From a bacterium (GTDB lineage: Bacteria; Zixibacteria; MSB-5A5; WJJR01), in assembly GCA_035559435.1 (NCBI GenBank), contig DATMBC010000065.1:1-64000 (forward strand): a DNA stretch of 64,000 bases. The letters run 5' to 3'. Position 1 is the first letter of the stretch; every line of letters starts with the position of its first letter. Positions 8,536 through 19,716 of this stretch are shown one piece after another. The notes below the pieces were generated by a model. That model worked only from the letters and a program-made list of their open reading frames with translations. It ran no database searches and was not told the origin of the DNA. The position numbers and the translations under genes are program-made.

Positions 8536-9329
8536 TGCCGCTGACGCCCGAAAGCCGGGTCATCCTGTGGATTATGGTGGTCGTCGTCGGCCTCTGTGTT
8601 GGCAGTTTCGCCAACGTGCTCATCTGGCGTCTCCCGCGCCGGCAGTCGATCATCCGCCCACGCTCCCGCTGTCCGCAATGCGGCAACAGTCTCCAGTGGT
8701 ACCACAACATTCCGGTGCTCTCGTGGCTGGTCCTGCGCGGCAATTGCGCCTTCTGCCGCGCCCGGATCGGCTGGATCTATCCGACGGTGGAGTTGCTCAC
8801 CGCCGCCCTGTTCGCCGCGTTCTATGCCCGCTACGGGGTGTCGTGGACGACGCTCGGCTTCTGGTACCTGGCGCTGACGCTGGTGGCGGTCTTTTTCATC
8901 GATCTGGAACACCAGATCATTCCCAACGCGCTGACCTACCCGGGCATCGCGATCGGCCTGGCCACCGCGGCGCTCTCCACGCATCTGCCCTGGCCAGAGT
9001 CCCTGCTCGGGGCGGCGGTCGGCGCCGGTGCCTTCATCGGCGTCGCCGTGATCGGACGTTTCCTCTTCCGCAAGGAGAGCATGGGCGGGGGAGATGTGAA
9101 ACTGGCGGCGATGCTGGGGGCGTTTCTCGGTGTGGGGCGGATCCTGCTGGTCTTTGTGCTCTCCGCCGCGATCGGCCTGGTCATCTCACTGATCGCGATG
9201 GCCGTCTCCGAGAGACTCCGCCGCGAACGGGTGATCCCGTTCGGCCCGTTCATCGCCCTGGCAACGCTGGTGGCCGCCTTCTTCGGGGATCAAATCGTTG
9301 GGTTCTACGTCCGGCATTTCCTGCCATAG
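8535..9329 (+). CDS. pilD: Prepilin peptidase / N-methyltransferase (A24)
   Basis: Polytopic inner-membrane aspartyl protease of 264 residues that cleaves type IV prepilin or pseudopilin leader peptides and usually N-methylates the new terminus. The N-terminal DiS_P_DiS domain has GSFANVLIWRLPR and zinc-type cysteine pairs CPQCG and CAFCR. Catalytic aspartates are visible in FFIDLEHQIIPN (near residue 122) and in GGGDVKLAAMLGAFLG (near residue 182). About eight membrane segments are seen. Length matches the bifunctional form. No pilin or secretion genes are in the window, so it presumably serves a system encoded elsewhere. Confidence 0.94.
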   Translation: MPLTPESRVILWIMVVVVGLCVGSFANVLIWRLPRRQSIIRPRSRCPQCGNSLQWYHNIPVLSWLVLRGNCAFCRARIGWIYPTVELLTAALFAAFYARYGVSWTTLGFWYLALTLVAVFFIDLEHQIIPNALTYPGIAIGLATAALSTHLPWPESLLGAAVGAGAFIGVAVIGRFLFRKESMGGGDVKLAAMLGAFLGVGRILLVFVLSAAIGLVISLIAMAVSERLRRERVIPFGPFIALATLVAAFFGDQIVGFYVRHFLP

Positions 9330-9482
9330 GCCGACCCGGCCGCCTCTGACAAGGCAGAGCTCCCGCTGTGCGCGCAAAACTATCCCTTGCCGCCATCGCG
9401 ATCCGATGACGCGCTTCCCCCAGTCTGATGTGACGTCGCGGGGTGGTCCCCCCCCGAGGGTCAGTTGGTACCGCAGTCCGGC

Positions 9483-9689
9483 TCAGCGACCGTAGCCGTT
9501 TCCGTTCCCGTTGTGGTCGCCGCGCTTGTGACGATTGTGGCAGGACTTGCACCGCTTGGGACGGTGTGCATACCCCTGCTCGATGAAGTACTCCTGGGCC
9601 GAGACGGGAAAGACGAACTCCTCGCCGCAGTCCACACAGACCAGATACAGCGGCTCCAGCGGCTGCATCATGCTGCTTTCCCCCTTCAT
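9483..9689 (-). CDS. Small zinc-ribbon protein (zf-trcl type)
   Basis: A 68-residue protein with a clear probable zinc-binding domain: CVDCGEEFVFPVSAQEYF, then GYAHRPKRCKSC, giving two CxxC pairs about 26 residues apart. This arrangement is typical of the zf-trcl family, of unknown function. The C-terminus is a low-complexity basic and Gly/Asn tail. Two starts are plausible: ATG 9689 with GGGGGAGG upstream, or ATG 9671 with AGGGGGAA upstream. No partner is evident. Confidence 0.78.
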   Translation of the reverse strand: MKGESSMMQPLEPLYLVCVDCGEEFVFPVSAQEYFIEQGYAHRPKRCKSCHNRHKRGDHNGNGNGYGR

Positions 9690-10082
9690 ACTGCAACCTC
9701 CCCCTTACAGTAGGACAACACATGCACAGCCCCCGCCGTGTGCGGGAAATGGCCATGCCCGACCATCCGTGGCCGACGCTCCGCCGCCCTGCCGGCGGTA
9801 CGCCCTGAGATTCGACGACTTACGACTACGATCCGAAAGACCTTAAGGCGGACGGGCCGCCCCAACTCTCGAAGTCTGCCCCCCTCGTCGCCTCTGCGAT
9901 GCGAGGTTTCAGCCCCTTAGGTGATGGACAGCCCACAGTCTGTCAAGGGCAAACTTGGTCCGCGCTTGAAATGTGCAAGGGATGCCCGGTTTCACGACCG
10001 GTTTGTCCGTGACGCCGCCGAATGTGGATAACATTCGGCGGCGAAACGGTAAGGTGTTTGTGCCTAAGACGTTATCGCCCGC
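9690..10082. other. 393-bp intergenic region with a 12-bp hairpin
   Basis: No gene found. A perfect 12-bp inverted repeat, CGCCGCCGAATG (10013-10024) and CATTCGGCGGCG (10032-10043) with a 7-nt loop, lies about 40 bp beyond the stop of the minus-strand regulator and may end its transcript, though no U-tract follows. On the minus strand a TTGACA near 9946 could be a -35 box for the zinc-ribbon gene, but the matching -10 is weak and the leader would be over 200 nt. I looked for a riboswitch fold and could not name one. Confidence 0.45.
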
Positions 10083-11453
<1,371 letters not shown>

Positions 11454-11487
11454 GCAATTCCCCCTGAGGTCGCTTCGGTTGACACGA

Positions 11488-11509
11488 TTTATATCGGACA
11501 AATCCGATA
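11488..11509 (-). promoter_or_regulatory. Operator-like palindrome overlapping a -10 box
   Basis: A perfect 7-bp inverted repeat TATCGGA-CAAA-TCCGATA (11492-11509) partly overlaps, on the minus strand, TATAAA (11493-11488), a good -10 for the regulator gene 35 bp downstream. No convincing -35 is visible, which would suit an activated or autoregulated promoter. The binding protein is unknown; the regulator itself is one candidate. Confidence 0.45.
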
Positions 11510-11578
11510 CTCCCTTACCCCGGAATGGCGAAATTCCCATACTTTCCGGTTCCGAACAGCCCGGCGCCCTGGATGTCT

Positions 11579-11607
11579 TTGACCGGCGCAACTTCCGGTT
11601 GTATACT
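11579..11607 (+). promoter_or_regulatory. Sigma-70-type promoter of the STAS gene
   Basis: TTGACC (11579-11584) and TATACT (11602-11607) are separated by exactly 17 bp. Predicted start is near 11614, giving a leader of about 56 nt before the STAS start codon, with GGGGAGGGA just upstream of it. Confidence 0.65.
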
Positions 11608-11669
11608 CCGCTGCGCAACGCGACCTATTGGCGCCGTTGGAGATAGGCAGACCAGGCAGGGGAGGGACG

Positions 11670-12011
11670 ATGAAGGTCAGAACTTACAGCAAGGACGGTG
11701 TCGAAGTGCTGGAGCCCAAGGGCAAGTTCCTCGGCGGCACCGATACCGGCGAACTGGACGAAAAGCTCTACGCGCTGCTCGGCAAAGGGGTCAAGGCGGT
11801 GGTGATCGACCTGGGTTCCACCGACTGGATGAACTCCTCGGGTATCGCGATTCTCATCCACCACTACAAGAAGTTCCGCGATCAGGGCGGCCAGCTGAAA
11901 CTTGCCAATCTGACCAAGAACATCGAAAAGATCCTCGTGATTGCCAAGCTGACCTCGGTCTTCGAGACCTACGACTCCCTCGACGAGGCCGTGGCCAGCT
12001 TCAAGAAATAG
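11670..12011 (+). CDS. STAS-domain anti-sigma-factor antagonist
   Basis: A 113-residue stand-alone STAS domain of the RsbV/SpoIIAA type. Such proteins bind a serine kinase/anti-sigma factor and are switched off by phosphorylation. The conserved phosphorylatable serine lies in DWMNSSGIAIL (about residues 52-62), where family members have D-S-S-G-[IL]. The start at 11670 has a GGGGAGGGA ribosome binding site. It has its own promoter diverging from the regulator gene. A protein combining RsbW-like kinase and SpoIIE-like phosphatase domains is encoded at 52041-54047 and could act on it, but that pairing is inference. Confidence 0.88.
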   Translation: MKVRTYSKDGVEVLEPKGKFLGGTDTGELDEKLYALLGKGVKAVVIDLGSTDWMNSSGIAILIHHYKKFRDQGGQLKLANLTKNIEKILVIAKLTSVFETYDSLDEAVASFKK

Positions 12012-12057
12012 GTCTCAAGGGTCCGGGCGGACCTGTTCCTTCGGAAAGGCCAATGCC

Positions 12058-12777
12058 ATGGGTGATCTGGCTGGAAAACGCGTCATCATCACCGGCGCCT
12101 CCAAGGGCATCGGACGCGCCATCGCCGAACGGTTGGCCGTCGAGCAGTGCGCGCTGGCGCTGATGGCCCGCAGCGGCGACTTGTTGGTCCAACGCGCCGC
12201 CGCCTGCGAAAGGAAGGGCGCGAAAGCGCGCGCCTTTGTCTGCGATGTCGGCGATGCCGGGCAGGTCGCCGGCCAGTTCCAGGCGGCGATCGACTGGCTG
12301 GGCGGAGTCGATTGCCTGGTCAACAACGCCGGGCTCGGCTACTTCGCGCGCTTCGATGAACTGGCGCTGTCCCACTTCGATGAGATGCTGTCCACCAATC
12401 TGCGCGGGCCGTTTCTCTGCGCGCAGGCGGTCGTGCCGGCGATGAAGCAGGCTGGCGACGGTCTCATCATCAACCTCGCTTCAATCGCCGGCAAATACGC
12501 CTCCGAACGCGGCGCCGGCTACTGCGCCTCCAAGTTCGGACTGATGGGCATGAGTGAGTGCATGGGGCTGGACCTGCGCGGCCTGGGCATCCGCGTCTCC
12601 GCCATCTGCCCCGGCTCGGTCAACGCCCCCGATTTTCGTCAGGGACGCGCCACCCGGATCAAGCCGGAAGACATGATCCAGGCCGAGGACATCGCCGAGG
12701 CGGTGGTCTATCTTATGCGCCAACCGTCCCGCATCTTCATCCGCGAGATGGAAGTGCGCGTGACCAAGGTGTCCTGA
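12058..12777 (+). CDS. Short-chain dehydrogenase/reductase (FabG-like)
   Basis: A 239-residue classical SDR. The cofactor site TGASKGIGRAIAERL is at residues 13-27, NNAGLGYFARFD follows near residue 90, and the catalytic Tyr-x3-Lys lies in GAGYCASKFG with serine upstream in NLASIAGK. An arginine-type residue follows motif I less clearly, so NADH versus NADPH preference is open. It resembles 3-oxoacyl-ACP reductases but is alone, without other fatty-acid genes, so the substrate is uncertain. AAAGG upstream supports the start. It lies between the STAS gene and an ATP-grasp gene on the same strand. Confidence 0.87.
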   Translation: MGDLAGKRVIITGASKGIGRAIAERLAVEQCALALMARSGDLLVQRAAACERKGAKARAFVCDVGDAGQVAGQFQAAIDWLGGVDCLVNNAGLGYFARFDELALSHFDEMLSTNLRGPFLCAQAVVPAMKQAGDGLIINLASIAGKYASERGAGYCASKFGLMGMSECMGLDLRGLGIRVSAICPGSVNAPDFRQGRATRIKPEDMIQAEDIAEAVVYLMRQPSRIFIREMEVRVTKVS

Positions 12778-12793
12778 CCCCGCCGCGCGTCGC

Positions 12794-13681
12794 ATGCCCA
12801 CCGTCGCCTTCCTCACCGCCGGCTGCATGCTCCCCGGCCATCCCGATCTCCGCGAGGACCACTGGGAGCATGATCGCGAATTCCTCCCTCTGCAGGCCGC
12901 CTGCCGCGCCCGCGGCATCGATCTGCGCGCCGTGGTCTGGGATGATCCGTCGCTGACCCCATCCGATTATGACGCCCTCGTCCTGGGCACCACCTGGGAC
13001 TACGCCGAGCAGCCGCAGGCCTTCCTCGCGGCGCTGGAGGCCTTCTCCCGCCAGCGGCCGCTTTTCAACCCGTTGCCGGTGGTGCGCTGGAACATGCGCA
13101 AGACCTACCTGCGCGCGCTGGCCGAGCGCGGCCTCCCGGTTGTCCCGACCCTGTGGCGGTCCAACGCCGACGCATCCACCATTGCGCGCGCCTTCGATGA
13201 GCTGGGTGTTGATGAGATCGTCGTCAAACCGGTGGTCGGTGCCTCCGCCTGGCGGCAGGCACGGCTCCGTCGCGGCGATCCACTCCCGCCCGTCGACGCA
13301 TTGCCTCCGGGCGAGACGATGATCCAGCCCTTTCTGCACGCCGCGGTCAATGAGGGGGAGTTCTCGTTTCTCTTCTTCGACCGGGTCTTCTCACACTGCG
13401 CCCAGAAGATCCCGCGGGCGGGGGATTACCGGGTTCAGTCGATGTATGGCGGCCGCGAGGAGGCCTACCGTCCCAGTGAAGCCGAACGCGCGCTGGCCCG
13501 GCAAGTGCTCGAAGCGGTCGATGGCCCGCTGCTTTATGCCCGCGTCGACATGATGCGCGGCCCGGATGGCCGACTGGCGCTGATGGAACTTGAATTGATC
13601 GAGCCCTACCTCTATCCCGACCAGGGGCCGGACTTCGGGGCGTTCTACGCCGCCGCTCTGGAGCGCCAGCTGGGCCGCTGA
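12794..13681 (+). CDS. ATP-grasp family protein
   Basis: A 295-residue protein with an ATP-grasp layout like RimK/glutathione-synthetase-type ligases and the DcsG-like group. RWNMRKTYLRALAERGLPVVPT is the usual ATP-grasp entry. IVVKPVVGASAW (near residue 142) carries the ATP-binding lysine. LLYARVDMMRG and LALMELELIEPYLY (near residues 245-270) give the metal-binding Asp/Glu residues. Such enzymes join a carboxylate to an amine through an acyl-phosphate. No substrate can be named. It begins 16 bp after the SDR stop and is probably cotranscribed with it. Confidence 0.82.
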   Translation: MPTVAFLTAGCMLPGHPDLREDHWEHDREFLPLQAACRARGIDLRAVVWDDPSLTPSDYDALVLGTTWDYAEQPQAFLAALEAFSRQRPLFNPLPVVRWNMRKTYLRALAERGLPVVPTLWRSNADASTIARAFDELGVDEIVVKPVVGASAWRQARLRRGDPLPPVDALPPGETMIQPFLHAAVNEGEFSFLFFDRVFSHCAQKIPRAGDYRVQSMYGGREEAYRPSEAERALARQVLEAVDGPLLYARVDMMRGPDGRLALMELELIEPYLYPDQGPDFGAFYAAALERQLGR

Positions 13682-13833
13682 ACCCATCGAGCCCCTGCTC
13701 CTCGCCCACTGGCGCCCCCGGCGGGCAGGGCGAATTTTGATCGCTTCCGGGGCGATTTTCTTGTTGCCGGGGTGGGGATCGGTGGCCACATTCCCCACTC
13801 AGGGGGTCGTAAAAGCGGGGGCGATTTACCGCG

Positions 13834-14630
13834 ATGGCCAGAAAGGTCAAAGACGTCCAAGTTGTATCCACTGACGCCGCCACCGACGTGATCGGCGCCG
13901 GGCCGTCCTCCGCGCTGTCGTTTAAGCTCGACATCTTCGAAGGGCCGCTCGATCTGCTGTTGTTCCTCATTCGCAAAGACGAGATCGACATCACCGACAT
14001 CCCGATCGCCCGCATCACCGACGAATACCTCAAGCTCCTGCGTCTGATGCAGTGGTGCGACCTCGAGATCGCCGGCGAATTCATCGTGATGGCCGCCACG
14101 TTATTGCGCATCAAGTCGGCGATGCTCCTGCCCCGCGACCCGGAGGAAGAGGACGAGGAAGACCCGCGGGAGGAACTGGTGGCGGCGCTTCTGGAGTACA
14201 AGAAGTTCAAGGAGGGCGCGGCCATCCTCAATCGGCGCGAGGACGAGGAGCGCCTCATCTACGCCCGCTCCGACTTTTCCGCCGGGCCGTTGCCGGCCAA
14301 GTCGCGCTTTGTCATGGACTCGACCCTCTACGATCTGCTTTCGGCCTTCCACGATGTGGTGTCACGTATCGAGCATGAGACCGAGCACAAGGTGCTGATC
14401 GCCGAGAAGACCGTCGAGGAACGCATCGCCGAGCTGGAAGACTTGTTGGAACGCCAGGAGAGTCTTGAATTCGCCGCCCTCTTTGCCGGGCTGGCGGCGC
14501 GCTGGATGGTGGTGGTGACCTTCCTGGCCATACTGGAGATGGTGCGTCTGCGCCGGATCACCGTGCGACAGAACCGCGCCTTTGGTGAACTGATCCTGAT
14601 CCGGGCCGCCGCGCCCGTGGAAGCCGAAAC

Positions 14631-14643
<13 letters not shown>
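13834..14643 (+). CDS. scpA: Segregation and condensation protein A
   Basis: Kleisin subunit of the SMC-ScpAB condensin complex, bridging SMC heads during chromosome segregation. The N-terminal FKLDIFEGPLDLLLFLIRKDEIDITDIPIARI segment (about residues 28-60) is diagnostic, followed by the AATLLRIKSAMLLP helix. A 250-270-residue length is normal. The C-terminal winged-helix part carries LEMVRLRRITVRQ. Its end overlaps the scpB start by 13 bp, giving translational coupling of the two subunits. The first ATG lies 152 bp after the upstream gene. No smc gene is in the window. Confidence 0.95.
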
Positions 14644-15368
<725 letters not shown>

Positions 15369-15370
15369 CC

Positions 15371-16108
15371 ATGGGCAACTCCGGTCCCGAGACCGGTCGC
15401 GAGCGCCTCAACCGCTATCTGGCGCGGTGCGGGGTCGGCTCGCGCCGCCGCGCCGATGAGATCATCGCCGCCGGACGCGTCGCCTTAAACGGCGTTACGG
15501 TCGACAAACTGGCGACCACCGTCGATCCGGCGGTCGATACCGTCACCGTCGATGGCCGGCCGGTCGCGCGGACTTCCCCCGACAATGTCTGGATCCTCTT
15601 CCACAAACCCGCCGGGACACTGACCACCCGCCGCGATGTCCGGGGGCGCCCGACCATTTTCGACCGCCTGCCGCCGATCTTCGCGCAACTGATCCCGGTG
15701 GGACGTCTCGACCAAGACACGGAAGGCGTTCTGCTCTTGACGTCCGATGGCGACGGCGCCAACCGGCTGATGCACCCGCGTTACGAGATCGAGCGCATCT
15801 ACGAAGCCGAAGTGCAGGGCATCCCGGCCCCGTCGGCGCTGGCTCAGTTGCGGCAGGGGATCGACCTGGGCGACCGGACCTTGGCGCACGCCGACGCCGC
15901 CGTGACCGGAAAACATCCCCATGGCGCCGTCGTCCGGCTGGTGCTGCGCGAGGGACGCAAACGCGAGGTCAAGCGGATGATGCAGGCAATCGGCCACCGC
16001 GTGATGCGCCTGCGCCGTGTCTCCTTCGCCGGATTGACCGTCCACGGCATGCAACCCGGCGACTGGCGGCGGCTGACGGAGCAGGAAGTGGCACGGTTGC
16101 TTGATTGA
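15371..16108 (+). CDS. rluB: rRNA pseudouridine synthase, RsuA/RluB family
   Basis: A 245-residue pseudouridine synthase that probably isomerises a uridine in 23S rRNA. The N-terminus is an S4 RNA-binding domain (LNRYLARCGVGSRRRADEII). The catalytic domain has the active-site aspartate in the family motif GRLDQDTEGVLLLT (about residues 112-125) and LREGRKREVKRMMQAIGH near the C-terminus. Position just after scpAB supports the RluB assignment, though RluE/RluF/RsuA relatives look alike. The following lysS reading frame can be extended to overlap its end, but a better lysS start lies 77 bp further on. Confidence 0.92.
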   Translation: MGNSGPETGRERLNRYLARCGVGSRRRADEIIAAGRVALNGVTVDKLATTVDPAVDTVTVDGRPVARTSPDNVWILFHKPAGTLTTRRDVRGRPTIFDRLPPIFAQLIPVGRLDQDTEGVLLLTSDGDGANRLMHPRYEIERIYEAEVQGIPAPSALAQLRQGIDLGDRTLAHADAAVTGKHPHGAVVRLVLREGRKREVKRMMQAIGHRVMRLRRVSFAGLTVHGMQPGDWRRLTEQEVARLLD

Positions 16109-16184
16109 CAGCGCGTTCACCCCGATACCGTCGTTGCGCCGTGCCCTGCCGCCCCGTATTTTGGCGGTCTGGCGACGAGGCCCA

Positions 16185-17672
16185 ATGACCGACCACATCC
16201 ACGACACCAGCGCCGAGTTACTCGAACACCGCCGCCACAAGCTGGACCAGTGGCGCGCCGCCGGGGTCAATCCCTACCCGCATGAGTTCGCGCGCACCCA
16301 CCAGGCGGGCGCCATTCTTGAGGGATTCGCAGCGCTGGAAGGCCGGATGGTGCGGGCCGCCGGACGGATCGTCTCGTGGCGCGCCCATGGCAAGAGCACC
16401 TTCTTCCATATCCTCGACGGCACCGCGCAGATCCAATGCTACGCCAAAGCCGATGTTCTGGGCGATCTCTATGCCCGTCTCGACTGGCTCGATCTCGGCG
16501 ATTTCATCGGTGTGGAGGGGGAGGTCTTCAAGACCCGCACCGGCGAAATCACAATCAATCTGAAGAGCTTCACGCTCCTGTCGAAATCGCTGCGTCCCCT
16601 GCCGGAAAAGTGGCATGGGTTGACCGACACCGAATTGCGCTACCGCCGCCGCTATCTCGATCTGATTTCCAATGAGGACGTGCGTGAATTATTCCGCAAG
16701 CGCACCCGGATTGTCTCGGCGGTGCGCGCCTTCCTCGACAACCTCGGCTTCATGGAGGTGGAGACGCCGGTCCTGCAACCGCTCTATGGCGGCGCGGCGG
16801 CGCGGCCCTTCATCACCCACCACAACGCGCTGGACACCGACTTATACCTGCGCATCGCCGACGAACTGTATCTCAAGCGGCTGATCGTCGGCGGCTTTGA
16901 GCGCGTCTACGAAGTCTGCAAGGACTTCCGCAACGAGGGCATCGACCGCGACCACAATCCTGAGTTCACCATGGTGGAATGTTATGCGGCGTATTGGGAT
17001 TATCGCGATGTCATGAAGATGTTGCGCGACCTCTACATCCACGTCACCACAGAGGTCAACGGGATACCGGAGATCCCATTTGACGGCCAATCGATCGATC
17101 TTTCGCAGCCCTGGCCGGAGTATCCGTTGCTGGACATCATCCGCGAGCGCACCGGCGTGGACCTGACCAATACCGACCCGGTCCGGGCCCGTGCCGAGGC
17201 CAAGCGCATCCATGTCGAGATTCCCGACAACGCCTCCTACGGCAAGGTCGTCGATGAGATCTTCTCGCAGCGTGTCCAGCCCGACCTGGTTGCGCCGACC
17301 TTCATTACCGACTATCCCGAAGAGATTTCGCCGCTGGCCAAAAAGCACCGCAGCAAGCCGGGGCTGGTCGAGCGCTTCGAGTTGTTCATGTGCCGCAAGG
17401 AACTGGGCAACGCCTTCACCGAACTGAACGATCCCATCGACCAACGCGCCCGTTTCATGGCGATGGCCGAGGCGGCGCGTCGCGGCGAGGAAGAGGCGCA
17501 CCAGCTCGATGAGGACTTCCTGTTGGCGCTCGAGCACGGCATGCCGCCCACCGGCGGGCTGGGCTTCGGCATCGACCGCATGGTGATGGCCATCACCGGC
17601 GCGCCCTCCATCCGGGAAGTCATTCTCTTCCCGACTCTGCGTCCCGAACGGGCCGCGGAGAAAGACTCCTGA
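16185..17672 (+). CDS. lysS: Lysyl-tRNA synthetase, class II
   Basis: Charges tRNA-Lys with lysine, 495 residues, typical for bacterial class II LysRS. The N-terminal OB-fold anticodon-binding domain runs to about residue 145. Class II motifs are visible: motif 2 as FERVYEVCKDFRNEGIDRDHNPEFTMVE and motif 3 as GGLGFGIDRMVM near the C-terminus. Start 16185 was chosen over earlier in-frame codons because GACGAGG lies about 5 bp upstream and the homologous N-terminus begins here. It precedes the lolC gene by 16 bp on the same strand. Confidence 0.96.
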   Translation: MTDHIHDTSAELLEHRRHKLDQWRAAGVNPYPHEFARTHQAGAILEGFAALEGRMVRAAGRIVSWRAHGKSTFFHILDGTAQIQCYAKADVLGDLYARLDWLDLGDFIGVEGEVFKTRTGEITINLKSFTLLSKSLRPLPEKWHGLTDTELRYRRRYLDLISNEDVRELFRKRTRIVSAVRAFLDNLGFMEVETPVLQPLYGGAAARPFITHHNALDTDLYLRIADELYLKRLIVGGFERVYEVCKDFRNEGIDRDHNPEFTMVECYAAYWDYRDVMKMLRDLYIHVTTEVNGIPEIPFDGQSIDLSQPWPEYPLLDIIRERTGVDLTNTDPVRARAEAKRIHVEIPDNASYGKVVDEIFSQRVQPDLVAPTFITDYPEEISPLAKKHRSKPGLVERFELFMCRKELGNAFTELNDPIDQRARFMAMAEAARRGEEEAHQLDEDFLLALEHGMPPTGGLGFGIDRMVMAITGAPSIREVILFPTLRPERAAEKDS

Positions 17673-17688
17673 CCGGCGTATAAGCGAC

Positions 17689-18909
17689 ATGGCGTACGCC
17701 CCCTTCATCGCGCGACGTTACCTCCGTTCGCGGCAGCGCCATGGTTTTCTCTCCCTGATTACGCTCATTTCGATCCTCGGCGTCATCGTCGGCACTTCGG
17801 TCATGGTCTTCGCGCTGGCGATTATGAAGGGATTCGAACTCGAGGTGAAACAGCGGATCGTCGGCACCACCGCCCACATCTCGGTCTTCCACCGCTTTGC
17901 CGACGGCATTGCCGACTGGGAGCCGCTGGAAACGCAGATTGCCGGCGTCGATGAGGTGGTCGCCGTCGCGCCGTTTATCTACTACAAGGCGGCGATCTCG
18001 TCGGCCGACGCCAATGACGGTGTCATCGTGCGCGGCATTGTTCCGGAGAAGGAAGCCGAGGTTACCCGTCTGTGCGAATCGATGGTCAAGGGGGACTGGA
18101 CGCTCAAGCCCGACTCCGGACGCGGGATTCTGCTGGGACGTGTCCTCGCCGACCGTCTGGGTTGCACACTCGGCGACGAGACGGTGCTCTACAGTCTGCG
18201 CGGCGAAGCGTTAAGCGAGGGTATGCCCCCCAAGATCATGAAGTTTGTCGTCACCGGCATTTTCGAGACCGGGATGTACGAATACGACGCCTCGCTCTGC
18301 TACATTCAGCTTGCCGACGCCCAGCGTCTCTTCCTCCTGCCCGGCAAGGTGACCGGTTTCCAGGCCAAAGTGGCCGACTGGAACCGCGCCGATGAGGTCG
18401 CCGTCGGCATCGAAGCGCGCCTCGACGGTGACCTCTACGCCACCGACTGGATGCAGATGCACCGCAACCTGTTCAGTTGGATGGAAATCGAGCGGGTCTG
18501 GGCGATCGTCGCGCTCTCGCTGATTGTCACCGTCGCCGCCTTTAACATCGTCTCAACGCTGATCATGGTGGTGATCGACAAGCGCCGCGAGATCGCCGTG
18601 CTCAAGACCCTGGGCGTCCCCTCCAGCGGCGTGCGCGCCATCTTCATGTGGCAGGGCAGCATCATCGGCATCGTCGGCACCGTGCTGGGGCTGGCGCTCG
18701 GGCTGGCGATGTGCTGGGCGCAGAGCACCTTCAATCTGGTTTCGCTGCCGCCGGAGATCTACTTCATCGATTCGCTGCCGGTCATCGTCGACGCCGAGGA
18801 CGTGATCGTCGTCGGCGTGCTGGCGATTCTCATTTCGTTTTTGGCCACCATTTACCCCGCGCGGCGCGCCGCCCGGCTCTATCCGGTTGAGATTCTCCGC
18901 TACGAATGA
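17689..18909 (+). CDS. lolC: Lipoprotein-releasing ABC transporter permease
   Basis: A 406-residue inner-membrane permease of the LolC/LolE family, which extracts outer-membrane lipoproteins with LolD. It has one N-terminal membrane segment (about residues 22-45, LISILGVIVGTSVMVFALAI), a long periplasmic domain and three C-terminal segments. FNIVSTLIMVVIDKRREIAVLKTLG is the conserved FtsX/LolE-type coupling region. Only one permease gene is present, so a homodimeric LolC/E (LolF-like) arrangement is likely. It overlaps lolD by 4 bp (ATGA). Confidence 0.93.
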   Translation: MAYAPFIARRYLRSRQRHGFLSLITLISILGVIVGTSVMVFALAIMKGFELEVKQRIVGTTAHISVFHRFADGIADWEPLETQIAGVDEVVAVAPFIYYKAAISSADANDGVIVRGIVPEKEAEVTRLCESMVKGDWTLKPDSGRGILLGRVLADRLGCTLGDETVLYSLRGEALSEGMPPKIMKFVVTGIFETGMYEYDASLCYIQLADAQRLFLLPGKVTGFQAKVADWNRADEVAVGIEARLDGDLYATDWMQMHRNLFSWMEIERVWAIVALSLIVTVAAFNIVSTLIMVVIDKRREIAVLKTLGVPSSGVRAIFMWQGSIIGIVGTVLGLALGLAMCWAQSTFNLVSLPPEIYFIDSLPVIVDAEDVIVVGVLAILISFLATIYPARRAARLYPVEILRYE

Positions 18910-19604
18910 ACGCGTCCGCCGCCATCGCCCGTGCTGTCGCCATCACGCGCCACTTCGTCACGCCCGATGGCCGTCTCGATGTCCTCAACGGCATCGACCT
19001 GGAGATTCAGCCGGGACGCATCGTTGCAATTGTCGGCGCCTCCGGTGTCGGGAAAAGCACCTTCCTGCACATCGTCGGCGGGCTCGATATGCCTTCTTCC
19101 GGCAAGGTCCTCTGGGGCGACCGGTCGCCGTATGACATGGGCGACGAGGAACGGGCGCACTACCGCAACCGCGCGGTCGGTTTTGTCTTCCAGTTCCATC
19201 ATCTGCTCCCCGAGTTCAACGCCGAGGAAAACGTCGCGCTGCCCCTGATCATTGGCGGCGCCGACTACCGCACAGCCGTCTTAAGGGCGCGTGAAACACT
19301 GGCGCAACTGGGCTTGGCCGAACGGGGCCGTCACATGCCCGGTGAGCTGTCCGGCGGCGAGCAGCAGCGCGCGGCGCTGGCGCGCGCGCTGGCCACCGGC
19401 GCGCCTTTGATCATCGCCGATGAGCCCTCCGGCAACCTTGACCGGCTGACCGCGGAACAGTTGCACTCCCTGTTGGGTACAATTGTGGCGGACGGCACAC
19501 GGTCGGTGTTGGTGGCGACCCACAATCCAGATTTGGCCGGGCGCGCCGATGAAGTCTATAGGATGCGCGATGGCCGTCTGGAGCCGGAGCGCCACGGCCG
19601 CTGA
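18906..19604 (+). CDS. lolD: Lipoprotein-releasing ABC transporter ATPase
   Basis: ABC ATPase of 232 residues powering the adjacent permease. Walker A is GASGVGKST (about residues 43-51), the signature is LSGGEQQRAALARAL (near residue 143), and Walker B is LIIADEPSGNLD. FQFHHLLPEF after the Q-loop is characteristic of the LolD/MacB group. Length and overlap with the permease support the LolD assignment over other FtsE/MacB-type ATPases. It is the last gene before a 112-bp gap leading to mcsA. Confidence 0.94.
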   Translation: MNASAAIARAVAITRHFVTPDGRLDVLNGIDLEIQPGRIVAIVGASGVGKSTFLHIVGGLDMPSSGKVLWGDRSPYDMGDEERAHYRNRAVGFVFQFHHLLPEFNAEENVALPLIIGGADYRTAVLRARETLAQLGLAERGRHMPGELSGGEQQRAALARALATGAPLIIADEPSGNLDRLTAEQLHSLLGTIVADGTRSVLVATHNPDLAGRADEVYRMRDGRLEPERHGR

Positions 19605-19716
19605 GACGGCCGTATCCGGGTGCGCCGAATGCTGTTGCCGGAATTGCCAAGGCGGCGTTAATTCCCTGTGGGAGGGGGACTGCGCCGTGCCCCGGCGCGG
19701 GGGAGGGGAGTGTCCC

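Noticed and set aside
9690-10082. Possible riboswitch or small RNA on the minus strand
   Set aside because: Stem-loops are present, but no conserved core of a known riboswitch class could be recognised and the promoter is incomplete.
11479-11511. Plus-strand promoter from TTGACA at 11479
   Set aside because: No acceptable -10 lies 16-18 bp downstream; the nearest (GATACT) is 21 bp away, and a better promoter for the STAS gene exists at 11579.
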